From: Deroplatys truncata
Lineage: Eukaryota > Arthropoda > Insecta > Mantodea > Mantidae
Assembly (NCBI GenBank): GCA_030765065.1
Contig: CM060977.1
Location: forward strand, 133,490,295 to 133,554,294
Direction: 5' to 3'
DNA: 64,000 nucleotides
Shown: piece after piece, positions 33,930-45,432 of the stretch
Layout: each line of letters begins with the position of its first letter
How positions within the stretch are numbered: the stretch's first letter is position 1
Notes under the pieces: generated by a model
Seen by the model: the letters and a program-made list of their open reading frames with translations, nothing else
Databases searched by the model: none
Told to the model about the DNA's origin: nothing
Program-made: the position numbers and the translations under genes

Positions 33930-34046
33930 TGTTAGATACATTTTACGTATTATTACATACACATATTGTTTTTAAGGCGGGCTGTTATTATATTTTATAC
34001 TATATAATTAGACTGATATCATTTAAGTGTTAAAAATACTGCCTCG
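33930..34046 (-). repeat. Displaced inverted copy of the foldback loop
   Basis: 'attacatacacatattgtttttaaggcgggctgttatta...tcatttaagtgttaaaaatactgcctc' is the reverse complement of the loop and inner flank at 32948-33045, including 'gaggcagtatttttaacac'. It marks the right limit of the non-gag insertion. Confidence 0.75.
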
Positions 34047-34715
34047 GATAGCAGTAAAATTGAAGCTGTAATTGAGAAAAGGGAAACCTCACAGTTAGGT
34101 AAGATAGCTCAGATAAGGGATGAACTGACTAAGCTGCAGCCGCGAAAAGGGAGGCATTAAAAGCCTTGGACGAAAAATCCCGAGAGATGAGCGAAATGAG
34201 GGAAGCGATGCGGAGGATCCAATTAGGCCCGCTAACACCCGCCGCCCCCGCAATGACGTCACTCCAAATACAAAACCATAGTAATAGTGAGGGAAGACAG
34301 AGCGACCGCAGTGACGTTCCCTGTCTCTCCTCAAGTTAGTGTTAAATTTAGATAATGGTATTTGCAGTATATAAACATCAGCGCATGTGCCTATGCAATT
34401 TTTGAAATGCCTGTGCCGAGATTCAATAGTAACACTGATAATGCAAAACGGTTCGTTAACGGTCTGAAATCTTATTTTCAGTATAGAGGTATTCCGGAGC
34501 GTTTTAGAATGATTTTAGCACAGGAAAGTCTGGTAGGCCCCGCGCTTAGGTTCCGAGTAACGGCCAGCGAGCATGCAGAATATACCAGATATTTCAAAAC
34601 AGTGTTCTTAGACAAGTACTGGGGCAGGAACCAGGTTCGACACCAGATAGCCAACGGTAGATATCAACCTAACAACGGTGAAACGGTTGTGGAGCTTACG
34701 ATTCGGCCAAACTAG
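34047..34715 (+). pseudogene. Gag-like relic, core domain (Gypsy-type)
   Basis: After 34047 the frame reads SSKIEAVIEKRETSQLGK and AQIRDELTKLQ, then breaks. From 34407 it is open: MPVPRFNSNTDNAKRFVNGL, FQYRGIPERFRMILAQESLV, GPALRF, then YTRYFKTVFLDKYWGRNQVR and IANGRYQPNNGETVVEL. The spacing of 'F...FL.KYWG..Q...R..I.NG.Y' fits retrotransposon Gag (Gypsy-like) proteins of insects. The frame ends at 34715 and no zinc knuckle, protease or RT follows. The simple-sequence array begins 170 bases later. Confidence 0.7.
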
Positions 34716-34887
34716 TAGGCTCTTGCAACTTCCTTTGGGAGAACAAGAATTTATATCGCACACGACAAGTATTTTCAGACCGTATCCGACTTTATTTGGT
34801 AGATGCTCGTCCCAGGACGTTAAGTGATGCAATATCGCTTTTGACAGCCTTGTAGGGTAGTAAAGATCGTGTAACGGGGATTAGGCC

Positions 34888-36153
34888 CGACACACAAACA
34901 CACACACAAACACACACACACTCACACACACTCACATACACTCACACACGCACACACACTCACACACGCACACACACTCACACACACGCCCACGCACACT
35001 CACACACATACACTCACACATACACTCACATGCGCCCACACACTCACACATGCACACACACTCACACACACACGCACACGCACACTCACACACATACACT
35101 CACACACACGCACGCACTCTAACACACACGCACACATGCACTCACACGCGCAGACACACTCACACACGCACACACACACTCACACACACACTCACACACG
35201 CACACACACTGACGCACACGCACACACACTCACACACACACACTCACACACACGCACACATACACTCACACGCACTCACATACTCTCACACATACACTCA
35301 CACACGCACACATACACTCACACGCACTCACATACACTCACACAAGCACACACACACTCACACACACACTCACACACACTCACATACACTCACACACACA
35401 CACACACTCACACAAGCATTCATACACTCACACACACTGACATACACTCACACACACTCACACACACTCACACATACGCACACATAAACTCACACGCACT
35501 CACATACACTCACACAAGCACACACACACTCAAATACACTCACACACACGCACACATACACACACACTCACACACTCGCACACGCACACACACACTCACA
35601 TACGCTCACACATACACTCACACACGCACACATACACTCACACGCACTCACATACACTCACACAAGCACACACACACTCACACACTCACACACACTCACA
35701 TACACTCACACACACTCACACAAGCATTCATACACTCACACACACTGACATACACTCACACACACTCACACACACGCACACGCACTCACATACACTCACA
35801 CAAGCACACATACACTCACACACACTGACATACACTCACACACACTCACACACACGCACACATACACTCACACGCACTCACATACACTCACACAAGCACA
35901 CATACACTCACACACACTGACATACACTCACACACACTCACACACACGCACACATACACTCACACGCACTCACATACACTCACACAAGCACACACAGACT
36001 CACACACACTCACATACACTCACACACACTCACACAAGCACACATACACTCACACACACGCACACATACACTCACACACAAGCACACATACACTCACACA
36101 AGCACACACACACTCACACACACTCACATACACTCAAATACACGCACACACAC
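34888..36153. repeat. 1.27-kb (CACACT/CACATA)n array
   Basis: Almost pure CA-rich satellite with six-base CACACT periodicity, interrupted by CACGCA, CATACA and CAAGCA variants, and longer-period blocks that repeat (for example the 'acacaagcacacatacactcacacacactgacatacactc' type segment at 35810 and 35890). Its right end abuts the HT1 5'-proximal region in minus orientation, the position that the microsatellite core occupies in HT1. Open frames here are artefacts. Confidence 0.95.
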
Positions 36154-36245
36154 TCCGAACATTTTCTAAAAATTTCTTTTTCGGGATTCGGGGGCCTCAA
36201 AACATACACTTTAAGTGAAATCTCGATTTCGAATATTTGGATAAA
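36154..36245 (-). repeat. HT1 fragment adjoining the CACACT array
   Basis: 'gaacattttctaaaaatttctttttcgggattcgggggcctcaaaacatacact...gaaatctcgatttcgaat' is the HT1 segment that lies directly upstream of the core, read on the minus strand. The other HT1 half is missing on the left of the array. Confidence 0.7.
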
Positions 36246-36475
36246 ACAAGCTGTTTGAATCATGTGGTTCATTTGAACCGATAATTACTGGTCTTTTAAG
36301 TTTTCGCACATCAGCTTAAGATGTTCTAATCATATGAATATTCATGTTGATAGTTTGTGTACTTGAACTATAAGCAGTCAAATGGTGAGTTGAATTCTTT
36401 GACGCACGCTTAAGCAAGCGCCGGAGTTCATTCTAACAGACTTCACTTTCATATAACTTATTTTTACTTCCTCTA

Positions 36476-37316
36476 CTACGTACAGTAAGTAGGGCAAGTA
36501 TTGTATTCCACCCAAAAATTCGATACCGAGATTTCACCGGAAATACATGTTTTGAGACCCCCTGAATCCCAAAAAAGCATTTTTGCAAACATGTCCGTGT
36601 GTGTATGTCTGTGAAAGCATAACTCAGTAACGAACAGTCGGATAAACACCAAACTTGATATTTAGGTTCAGTATCTTCCAGAGATGCGATACGAAGGTTT
36701 TCTAGAAAATCCCCCACCCCAGGTTATACTTTACATGGAAGATTTTTCGAAAATTTTAATTCTCTCAAAAATGGCTCTAATGATTTTGATTAAAATATCA
36801 TATATTTAAGATACTTTCATGACAAATAAAATGTATATCCTGAATTTTCTGGGAATGTCTCCAAAACCATTCTTCATTGTGAACGACTTTTGCATAACTG
36901 GTAAACCATAAGAGATAGACAAAATTATACTAACAAAAATAATTTAGATCGCGTTAAAATACACAATTTATGTCATATACATTTTTGTTGTTGAGTGAAC
37001 CAATTTCGAGATATTGCTTGTTATTCCCTTAAATTTTCCAATACTTATAATTATTCTCAAATGGGAATTCGTTATTCATTTTTTTTTGTCCTGGACATAC
37101 AAAGAGAATGGAATACTCCACATAGCAACCAGCTCTTAAAACATTTGACTATCGCTTAAAGCTTACCAAATTCCCCTTGCATTTACCAGAAAATTAGCAA
37201 TAAGATTAACATCTCGATATCGCGATTAACATGAAGCATATGGAGAATAAGCGTTTGTAAACATAGTTTGTACAAGAGTAGAGAAAGTCATGTGAGTGTA
37301 ACACATTAGATTTTTT
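36476..37316 (+). mobile_element. HT1 repeat copy, full length
   Basis: ACTTCCTCTACTACGTACAG after 'tattttt' (one change in the 12-bp motif), a very short core ('gtgtgtgtatgtctgtg'), and the intact 3' end AGTAGAGAAAGTCATGTGAGTGTAACACATTAGATTTTTT. Confidence 0.86.
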
Positions 37317-39116
37317 GTATTAGATACGGCACTATCTTAGGGTTAGTTTGGGGTTCAGTTGTAATAGTTTGCTTACTCACAGTTTCAAAACCTAAAGTTC
37401 TTTACAGCGTATTAATTCTTCGATATTTAATTGTTATTTCACACAGAGAACAATTAAGAAAAAACACCAACTGATATCTATCATTGATCGATTTAATACT
37501 GGTTAACTATGGACTTACGAGATTATAAGTCACCATTGGTGTATTATCTCAAAGTGAATTTGAGAGTGCCTTGTAATTTACTGGGTGAAATGTATCATTT
37601 AGGGATAATGTTGTACTGGCATGTGGCCACGGTAACTCCGTTCGTTAGATCAACAGCAATAAAGTCGAAGATCAATGGTTCAAATCTCGGCCATGACACT
37701 GAATTTTTCAGTCTGGTTCTACCTTTTCAAACGTCGCTTGCCACAACTTAAAATGCTTAAGAGATTGTTAAATGGCCATCAATATTGCTATATTATTGGT
37801 GTAAACATAAATTAGTCAGAATATCATCTCGATACAAATATAACGAAATTAAATAAAATTCTACAAAATTAAATATAAAAATATCTATTCCCAAATAAAA
37901 GTGGTGGCTGTGAGAGGTAAAAGTAATATTACAGCTAAGGTAGTTTGAGACAGAATGTGCCCGAATTAATTTTATTATGTGCTAATTTATTTAGTGTTAA
38001 TTTGATATATAAATGATACATGTGAACACCATGTAAATAGTCATTTTTTGTATAATGTATATTTGTCGTGTACATAATGTTCCTGTTTAACTAAGTTTAG
38101 AATGTCTTGAACTCTGCAGTTAGGGTAGAAATATGCTGTTCGCATGTGCAGCGAAAACGGGATCTTTTGTGTTAGTCTATGGTAAGGTTTTATGCCTCTA
38201 TTTGTTTCCGCTCCGGAAGAATGGAGTGAAGGAAAATAACACAGAACGGCAGTTTACCAAGAGAAGCCCGGGAAAAAGATCACATGATATATACAAACTA
38301 GCCAATAGGAACCTATATAAATTAAATAATATTTAGCCACGCTGAGACAACCGCGAAAATTCCTCCAATGAGAAATCAGATCCCAAAATTTTAGGTGGGT
38401 GATCGTGGTCTTTAAATAGTCGACATTTACCACGAAAATTGAGAGGTGACTTGTAGATACACACGAGGAATCCACGCTTCTCCGTCAAACAAAGTTGGTG
38501 CGCAAATGGTGTTCTATATAAAGTGATAAGTGAACAGGGACACTATGTAGTGTTAGAGTGAAGTGACAGTAAATAGCGATAAACCCAACATTATGATGAG
38601 TAGTGAATTCACCTCTGAGCTCCTTTGTACCACTACCGAGATCGACGAGCTTATTAGCAATCCTGATAGGCAAAGTCCATGCAGACATCTACGCTGAGAA
38701 CCAACTAGCCAGGGCAACAGCGAGAATTACCGTACAATTAAATCAACCAACAAGACGAAGCCATGTCGGATGGAGAAAGCAGGTACAGTGAATTTTACCA
38801 TTACTTCGGTATCTTCCACTACACCACGTTCGACTCCAACCCGAGCGGGCATCGAACCCCGGATTGCCACCAACGTCTTCGAAGCATACAGAGGCGAGGA
38901 CTGACGAAAGTTATTAATAATAATAATAATGACGATGATAATATGATACTATAAGTGAATACTTTCAGATACTTGAGGTGTGCAATATCAACTTAGAAAA
39001 CAAACACAGACTTAGAAGATAACCTACAAAAATATGTATAACAATATAATCGGATGCATTAAACCATATTTCGGAAGAAACATGAATTAAGAAGTCCAAT
39101 TAAGAATACCTAAACA
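37317..39116. other. Intergenic with two tRNA-like SINE heads
   Basis: 'tggttcaaatctcggccatga' near 37676 contains a B-box-like GGTTCAAATC. On the minus strand near 38870-38840 'ccggggttcgatgcccgctcgg' contains GGTTCGATGCC. Neither has a full tRNA fold that I can support. A short (AAT)n lies at 38911-38930. No gene seen. Confidence 0.4.
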
Positions 39117-39419
39117 TTGTCTCAAAATTGTCTGTATGGAAGCCAGACGTGGGTGTTAACAGGAAGCGATAAAGGACGTATCAAAGCAGCCGAAATGAGA
39201 TTCTTGAGATCGATACTCGGTGTGAGCCTTAGAGACCAAAGAAGAAGCCAGGAAATGAGAGAAGAACTTCAGGTAGAATTGTATGAGAAAGAAGTGATAT
39301 ATTGCCAGAAGAGTTATTGCCAATATGTGCAAAGAATGTCCCCGGATCGTCTGCCCTTGCAAGCATATTTTTATAACCCAACAGGAAGACACGATATAGG
39401 GCAGCGTAAGAAGAGATGA
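39117..39419 (+). pseudogene. Non-LTR retrotransposon ORF2 C-terminal fragment
   Basis: Open for 100 codons: LYGSQTWVLTGSDKGRIKAA, EMRFLRSILGVSLRDQRRSQ, MREELQVELYEKEV, then YVQRMSPDRLPLQAYFYNPT, GRHDIGQRKKR. This is the well known '.YGSE.W.....KRL...E...LR...G.....R..N..I...' region and the 'VQRM..DR.P....Y.P.GRR..GRP..RW' end of non-LTR RT proteins. The usual W following 'RR.QWYGH' is lost. It is only the 3' end of an element and a different family from the R1-like relics. Confidence 0.82.
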
Positions 39420-39649
39420 AAACAGCAATTGGCATAATTCCTTGGCTTTGAAACAGGTTTAAAAACCAACCCTTGATTAGAAGAATAAGAATATAAATTA
39501 GTCTAGGATCAATGTCCAAGGTCAGGATTGTGAAACATTTCATTCCTACATCGTTGAAATTTACGTACTTTGAAGGTTTCGAGAAAGTAATAGCTCATAC
39601 AGTATCCAGAATTCAATTTTAATAATTTGAGGATGGCGTATTTAAATAG

Positions 39650-40363
39650 TTGACGCAGCCACGCTACGTCCTCCAACAATGAAGCAATACCTTTGCCTCA
39701 CGGTTGCTGCTTGTCTCCTCCTAGATGGTTCTTCTTTTGCCACGGCTGCTCCAGCATGAAACCTTAATTTCAGGGTCTGCGTGGGTGTGTACAGAGAAAC
39801 ACGAACGCTGTCTTAGAACACATTTATTCACTATTTAAAATAATACTGTGGTTTGCCGATCACTTGTAAATGCATACGATGATAGTTTGTCTTTATTAAG
39901 ACCGAAGAATATTAACTACAGCTAAGCGTTCTACCCTCTAGCATGTTCGCCCCCATTCTTCTCCACACGACGAGAATGTCATCCCGCTCTCATCAAGCAC
40001 TCAGGACAGACTGCCTTTTACCCACGCTACACAAGGAAAAGCAAGCTACTTACTTCCCCTTCTCTCCCCTCAAACGCTCGTCATCACTCGGCGTCCTGAA
40101 GCCTAGAATGACCTTCACCAAGCTAAGTGCAGCTGCACCCAATAATTCCAAGCTATTTACCCTTTATACTTGGGGCTGGTCCCTAATTAGCTAACCTGTG
40201 ACTGTCTTGTCTTTCTGTCGCTTTTACAGTCAACAATTTTCACAATGCTTCTCTTTTTTATACATACACTGATTTTAAATATATTATTACTTATTTTATA
40301 TCACTATCCTCAGATTATTATAATTATTGACTTCATAATTTCGGCTTCATTGTAAATATATAC
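39650..40363 (+). repeat. Dispersed repeat RX, plus copy
   Basis: Partner of 26212-26953 in opposite orientation; limits 'ttgacgcagccacgctacgt' and 'cggcttcattgtaaatatata'. It lacks a 28-bp segment present in the minus copy near 'gttacctggaaaaacttgc'. No coding motif. Confidence 0.75.
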
Positions 40364-40444
40364 CCTCGGAGATCAAGCACTTTAAACAGACTTTCTCACT
40401 ACTCAATTTAAAAGTAAACATCTATAAAAATCCTGTGCTGGAAG

Positions 40445-41440
40445 GAGGTCAAAATTACCATTTTTAAGAAAAGATAAAGGTGCTAAGAACCGGAATCATA
40501 AAGACCAATATGTTTGTTAAACATCTTGAGAAAAATATTTGAACTACCTAATATGTAAGAGAATAAGAGAATATAAAATTAGGTTTAAATGTAAAACAAT
40601 TTGGCTTTAGAAAGGGCTTTCAACTAAGAACGCCATAAACCAAATTACAAGTACAGTTAAAACCTCGAAAGCTAAGAATGTTATTGGAACCTTAATGGGC
40701 ATTTTTGGTGTCTTTGATAATTTGTGGTGACCTCATGTTTTTGAGGAGTTAAGACTAAAGAATTATCCTAAATGCTTGTATGTCGTATTAAAATTATTGT
40801 ACTGATAGAAAAGTACATATCAAAGAAACAAAGGATATTGTTAATAAAGAAAGCACTATAGGATTCCTCAGGGCTCGATCTTAGGACGTTGTTTTGGCAC
40901 ATTGTATTGGAGACGTTATTGGACGAGCTGGATATAAAAGACACCATAGCCTATGCTGACGATGTGTGGTTTATAGTGATAGGAGATAATAAAAGTGATT
41001 TGTAAAGACATTCAAATAAATTAACAACTAAAATAAACACTTCGTGTAGCACATCAAAATTACAAATAGCCCCCACAAAGTCATGCTACATGATTTTATA
41101 GGGAAATTCGAAAAGAGACCCAACAATTAAATTTAAAAATCAGAATATTAGAAGACAGAAGTAAAATATTCGGGAATATTTTTAGACACAAAATTGAATT
41201 TCAGAAAACATACTGAATATATTCGAAATAAATCTGAAACGATAATGATGAAATTAGCCAAAATCAATCAAATTAAAAAAAAGCATTGACCACGATTAAT
41301 ACATATCATAATAGTATTTTTGCGGCTACTATGACGTATGGATCATGAGTACAGGCATTTCGAATGAATGACGTACAAATTATTATGAATTGTTATTAAA
41401 TTACAAAGGAAACAATTTCATTACCGGTTTTTGAAACATG
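40445..41440 (+). pseudogene. R1/Jockey-like reverse transcriptase relic
   Basis: In order on the plus strand: KQFGFRKGFSTKNAINQI (fingers, about 40600), GTLMGIFGVFDNLWW (where intact proteins have 'DI..AFDN..W'), GIPQGSILGRCFGTLYW (about 40860), the palm motif IAYADDVWFIVIGDN (about 40950, both Asp kept), then KYSGIFLDTKLNFRKHTEYI and MKLAKINQIKKK (41170-41280). This is the R1/Jockey RT order. Frameshifts and stops throughout. The endonuclease and RNase H are missing. It starts about 80 bases after repeat RX. Confidence 0.84.
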
Positions 41441-41457
41441 ACATATTTAAGTTACAT

Positions 41458-41580
41458 GGAGAGAAGAGAGAGTGGAAGAAAATGGAAAGGGAGAGAGGGA
41501 GAGAGAGGAAGAATGGTGAGGAAAACAGAGGCAAATATTTAGGCAGAGAGATAGAGAGAGGGAGAAACAGTAAGAAAGCT
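41458..41580 (+). repeat. Purine-rich (GA)n tract
   Basis: About 120 bases with almost only A and G on this strand ('agagagagtggaagaaaatgg...agagagggagagagaggaag'). Confidence 0.9.
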
Positions 41581-41689
41581 GTATAGACGATTAGGATTAG
41601 TCAAACTGAGAGGACTTCCAGCCACTGGAGCTCAGCACTGCACGAAGGCCATTGTAGGCCCTGGGAGGAGGGAATGTAGCGTATCCGAA

Positions 41690-42076
41690 GGGCAATCAGA
41701 TCTAGATGACGATGTGCGCTAGCAAGAACGGGACCCTAAGGATTCCAGAATAACACCAATCCTGACACCGGCGCGAGCAGCCTGAGCTATCATCAACCCA
41801 GGGGTCCCGCTAACGAGCCTCTCAGGAGAGCGCACCACCCGAATTACAAGGGCCAGGCAGAAATATTTACACAGTGGAATTCCATCGTCTTGTCGCAATG
41901 CACCAATCGCCGTCGCCTGGTCCTACAATCCTGAGGCGTATGAAGATGAAAAAGACGAAAGGAATTAATGAAAAGCAATTTGTACCGACCTGGGAAAACC
42001 ACGAAAAAACCCAAGCTAGAGTGGCCGGTCCGACGGGAATAGAACCCAGGACTTCACAAATGCGACCTCACATTAC
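41690..42076 (-). mobile_element. SINE-B copy, minus strand
   Basis: Shares with 43466-43870 the blocks 'caccaatcgccgtcgcctggtcctacaatcctgaggcgtatgaa', 'taccgacctgggaaaaccacgaaaaa' and 'gtggccggtccgacgggaatagaacccagg', the reverse complement of the B box and following body. The tRNA-like 5' end is cut at about 42076, where a plus-strand copy starts. Confidence 0.72.
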
Positions 42077-42595
42077 CACGGAGCCCGGGTTCGATTCTCG
42101 GTGGGATTTTTCGTGGTTTTCCTCTGGTCTCCTAAGCAAACGCTGGGGTGGTGTATTCCACCACGATTTCATGTTTCCCTCCTTTATTATCATTTCGTCT
42201 CTCTCCCTTTTATCTTTCAGGAAGTGTCTTCAGGATCCGTAGTGCGGCTAGTATCGACAGATGGCATGTTTGCTGCGCTTTGTAATGGATTTCTCCCCGT
42301 AAAACGCCAGGGCGCGTTGCCTCGCTTGGTAGGGTCGCTTCGTCGCCTACCCGCGGGATTCTTCGCTTCTGATAGTGCCGGTGGGTGTTTCAACTTGGAA
42401 ATATTATGGACGTCCGTGCGTCTCTGTGGACCTGCCTGTCTGGGACCTCCTGCGGCCCCTTCACTTCATCCCTACCTCCCGGGGAGTGTAGTCACAATAG
42501 AGATCTAGTTGGTGTAGTGGCGAGGTGCCCCGCTCTGGTCAATACCTCATTTATATTTATATGCATCTGGCTCAGTGATCGGGATAGACATTTCA
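42077..42595 (+). mobile_element. tRNA-headed SINE copy, plus strand
   Basis: 'gcccgggttcgattctcggtgggatttttcgtggttttcc' has a B-box-like GGTTCGATTCTC followed by a body of SINE-B type ('tcgtggttttcc' is the complement of 'ggaaaaccacga' in the minus copies). The rest diverges from the other copies. It ends near 'ctctggtcaatacc'. Open frames in it are fortuitous. Confidence 0.6.
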
Positions 42596-43128
42596 TTTAA
42601 CGCAATAACGCGAGAAGCTGCGGGTTATGCTTAATACTATATACTAATGCTCACAGGTTTGGTGGTTGAGCTTTGGAGATTTACTTACCCACGGGACGCT
42701 AGGAGTATTCAGAGGCTGGGAAAGTCCTAATTAGGGTAACCCTTTCTTAGCTATGGATACTACCTGATGGGTCCAGACTCGACTGATCACAATATCGTAG
42801 AGCTGGCAAGGTTTTAGGATGACCTCACGTATAGCGAAAGAGGTAGCTAAAAATCCTCTACGTTTAATAAATGGATCTGCTGCATATGCTCTCTCCGGTA
42901 GCGAAGCATGATATATTAAACGCTTAATAGAATACAATCACATATTTTATGAGAGCACGACATTGCAATCCGTGTTTGTTTGATGTCAGATGTAGGTCAG
43001 CTGGTACGTTGTCAAACGTTCGTAGTGAAATAAACAGATACGTTTCCCAGAGGCAACAGCTAACACAAAATAGAGGACACCAATGACCTAAAGAGGAAGC
43101 AAGGATGCCCGTGTGTGCGTTTGAGTGA

Positions 43129-43159
<31 letters not shown>

Positions 43160-43437
43160 GCGCGCTCTTGTGTTGTGTTAACAGGTGAGCAAACTAATCT
43201 GGTACAAACAAAAAGAGTATCTAGTCACGGTTACGTTCTATGCTTTCAAATGCAGTATCAGATTGACAGGGTTTAATATCTGTACGCTATGGTGTAAGAA
43301 AGGGCCAATATGGCAATTCGCGATTTAGAAATAAACGTTTTACTTTATTCAGTACACAATACATGAATCTAATTTAAATCAAATCTTGAACATTTGCTAA
43401 ATATACGAGGGAAAATACAGTATGTGTGATAATTTCA
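42596..43437. other. Intergenic; short (GT)n and CG-alternating tract
   Basis: 'gtgagtgtgtgtgtgtgtgtgtgtgcgcgcgcgcagcgcgc' at 43124-43168 is a purine-pyrimidine alternating tract that could form Z-DNA. Nothing else supported. Confidence 0.5.
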
Positions 43438-43465
43438 ATACTTTCTGTACTACTTACATATGGTA

Positions 43466-43875
43466 GAGGTGAAGTTGGAGCAGTCAGACGGGAGGGAGGC
43501 CTTTAGTGGCACCTTTATGCATTTAAGGTGACCCCTGGAAGGAAGGGATGTAGGTGTAGATGAGACACTCCCAGGAAGCAAAGGGGGCTGAGCTGTCAGG
43601 GAAAATCTTTCCAGAGCGCACATCCCACCGTCCTGCCGCAACATACCAACCGCCATCATCTAATCCTACAACAATCTTGAAACAGATGAAACGAAATGAT
43701 GTGGAGCAGGAAATTCGTGGTAAAAGGGTAAACACCACAGAATTCGTCTACCGACCCAGGGAAACAACGAAAAAAAAAACATGGTCAGAGTGGCCGGCCC
43801 AAATGGATTCGAACTCAGGGACTTCCGAATGCGAGCTTCTCACGTTCCCGCGAGCTATCTCGCTCGGTAGCAAGT
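43466..43875 (-). mobile_element. SINE-B copy, full length, in old HT1
   Basis: On the minus strand it starts with a tRNA-like head: 'ccgagcgagatagctcgcggg' (A-box-like GATAGCTCGCGGG) and, 30 bases on, a B-box GAGTTCGAATCC. The body includes 'ggttgtttccctgggtcgg' and 'caagattgttgtaggattagatg'. HT1 sequence resumes on both sides. A short, imperfect repeat ('ggtagaggtgaag' / 'ggtagcaagtac') flanks it, which may be a decayed target-site duplication. Confidence 0.78.
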
Positions 43876-44435
43876 ACAGATAGTATTGTATTCCATCCAA
43901 AATCCTATTGCGAATATTTCACTGGAATACCCGTTTTGAGGTCTCCTGAATAAATAAACGCAATTTGTAGAAATAGTATGTGTGTGTGGACAGCATAACT
44001 CAGCATCTTCAAAGGATGTGGCACGTTTACTTTCAAGTAAACCTCCCCGCCCCAAAACTACTCTTTACATGGAAAAATAATCATTATTATGTATTTTCTC
44101 AAACATGGCAGGAATAATTTTGATTAAAATGACATATACTTAATAATTTGTCTGACAAAAAACTGTATATCTTGAATTTTCTGAGAATAGCCCGTGAAGT
44201 TCTCTTCATCGAATATTTCTTTTTGTATAACTGGTCTAAACCGTAGGACATAGTAAATAAAAACCTTACTACAGAAAATACTGTAGATTCTGTTAAAATG
44301 CACAATTTTTTGTCGCATTAACCATTTCCGAGGTATAGTCACTTTAAACATTCGACTATTAGCTCGGTTTCCTCTATTCCCCTTGTATATAGAACTGTGT
44401 AATGAGACTATTTTTGCAAATATTTATCTCGACTA

Positions 44436-44728
44436 GAATTGAGTTTTATTTATGGACGCTCTTTAACTGCTGTGGTTATTAGCATCCCATTCTATATTGA
44501 GCGTGAAAGACCGGTAATTTTTTTCGGACGCCTCTTTATCAGGCTTGAGGTTCTTTTAAGTGCCGTAAATCTACGACACGGGACCACCGGCTTTACTTCC
44601 CTTCCGAAGGAAGCCACGCTAAGGATGTTTACGCCCGAAAAAATCCATTGCCCTCCGCCGGGTTTGAACCCGCAACCTCGGGAACTAGTAAACCGCTACA
44701 CTGTAACCACTACATCATGAAGGACGAC
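44436..44728 (-). mobile_element. SINE-C copy with 11-bp target-site duplication
   Basis: On the minus strand the head 'gatgtagtggttacagtgta...gaggttgcgggttcaaacccgg' has A- and B-box-like motifs (TAGTGGTTACAGTG; GGTTCAAACCC). The body is shared with 28108-28336, ending 'agagcgtccataaataaa'. It is flanked by direct repeats TATCTCGACTA at 44425-44435 and 44729-44739, so it inserted by LINE-type retrotransposition into the HT1 copy. Confidence 0.88.
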
Positions 44729-44815
44729 TATCTCGACTAACAAGAAGTAGAGAGGAAAATAAGCTTTCCTAAGAATAGTTTGTAGACGAATAATGAATAT
44801 GTCATGTGAACCAAC

Positions 44816-45384
44816 AATATCATTTTTAACAATAGCGTGGGTTAGTGTGTCCCCATCTACTACACGAGGTTCACACCTTCAAATGTATTATGTCTATACC
44901 ATAGTTTTATCTTGTATTAGTTTATTATAATATACAATCCCATAATTCTCAGGTGAAGTTCAAGGGGGCTATTAAACACAAAGCTTGGCAGAACTGCCGT
45001 TACAGTCGCTTTCCCAGCAGGACGCAAGAGGGCGGTCGTAACATTTTCATATTTTATAACAGTTGAGCCTCGGAAATGCAAGCCGAATACGGAACAGCAC
45101 TCAGCTAATTTTAGCAGCTAGTTAAATGTCAAGCAAGAGTTCTTAATGGTTCGCGTACCCTAATTTTGTAAGCTGTTGTTTCCAGCTTTAAAATACTATC
45201 TCAAAGGTTTGAAATGCGCACTGAGATGATAAAGTGCTTTAATTGGGTGCGAAAATTCCAGGAACATGGTTTCTGTTCGTTGATATAACACAAAATAGTA
45301 TTACGTGAATCTACAACAATTATGAAATAGAGTGGAGGTAAATAAACTCATGATAAGCATACAAAATTAAGTAATTACGGAAAA
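44816..45384. other. Intergenic, no recognised feature
   Basis: Nothing supported; one GC-richer patch near 45000. Confidence 0.4.
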
Positions 45385-45430
45385 AATGCTGATGTATTAC
45401 ATTTACATGACTTTCTCTACCTATCGTTTA
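45385..45430 (-). repeat. HT1 3'-end stub, minus strand
   Basis: 'gctgatgtattacatttacatgactttctctacctatcg' is only the last 40 bases of HT1, in inverted orientation directly before the next plus copy. Confidence 0.6.
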
Positions 45431-45432
45431 TT

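Larger units (their letters stand above)
43438..44815 (+). mobile_element. Old HT1 copy broken by two SINEs
   Basis: Three HT1 pieces in order: the 5' end 'actttctgtactacttacatatggtagagg' (43438-43467); the body 'gtattgtattccatccaaaatcc...tgtgtgtgtggacagcataactcagcatctt...tttatctcgactag' (43880-44435); and the 3' end 'aagaatagtttgtagacgaataatgaatatgtcatgtgaacc' (44729-44815). It is much more diverged than other copies, so it belongs to an older subfamily. Confidence 0.75.

Noticed and set aside
35050-35828. His/Thr/Ser-rich open frames of 145 and 230 codons
   Set aside because: Translation of the CACACT array; open in several frames with no start context or domain.
26212-40363. RX pair as LTRs of one large retroelement
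   Set aside because: The two copies are inverted, while LTRs are direct repeats, and the 12.7 kb between them holds unrelated relics in mixed orientation.
42101-42508. 135-codon frame as a gene
   Set aside because: It lies inside a tRNA-headed SINE; the sequence is explained as non-coding repeat.
43124-43168. Functional Z-DNA or regulatory island
   Set aside because: It is just a (GT)n-(GC)n microsatellite; no other evidence of function.
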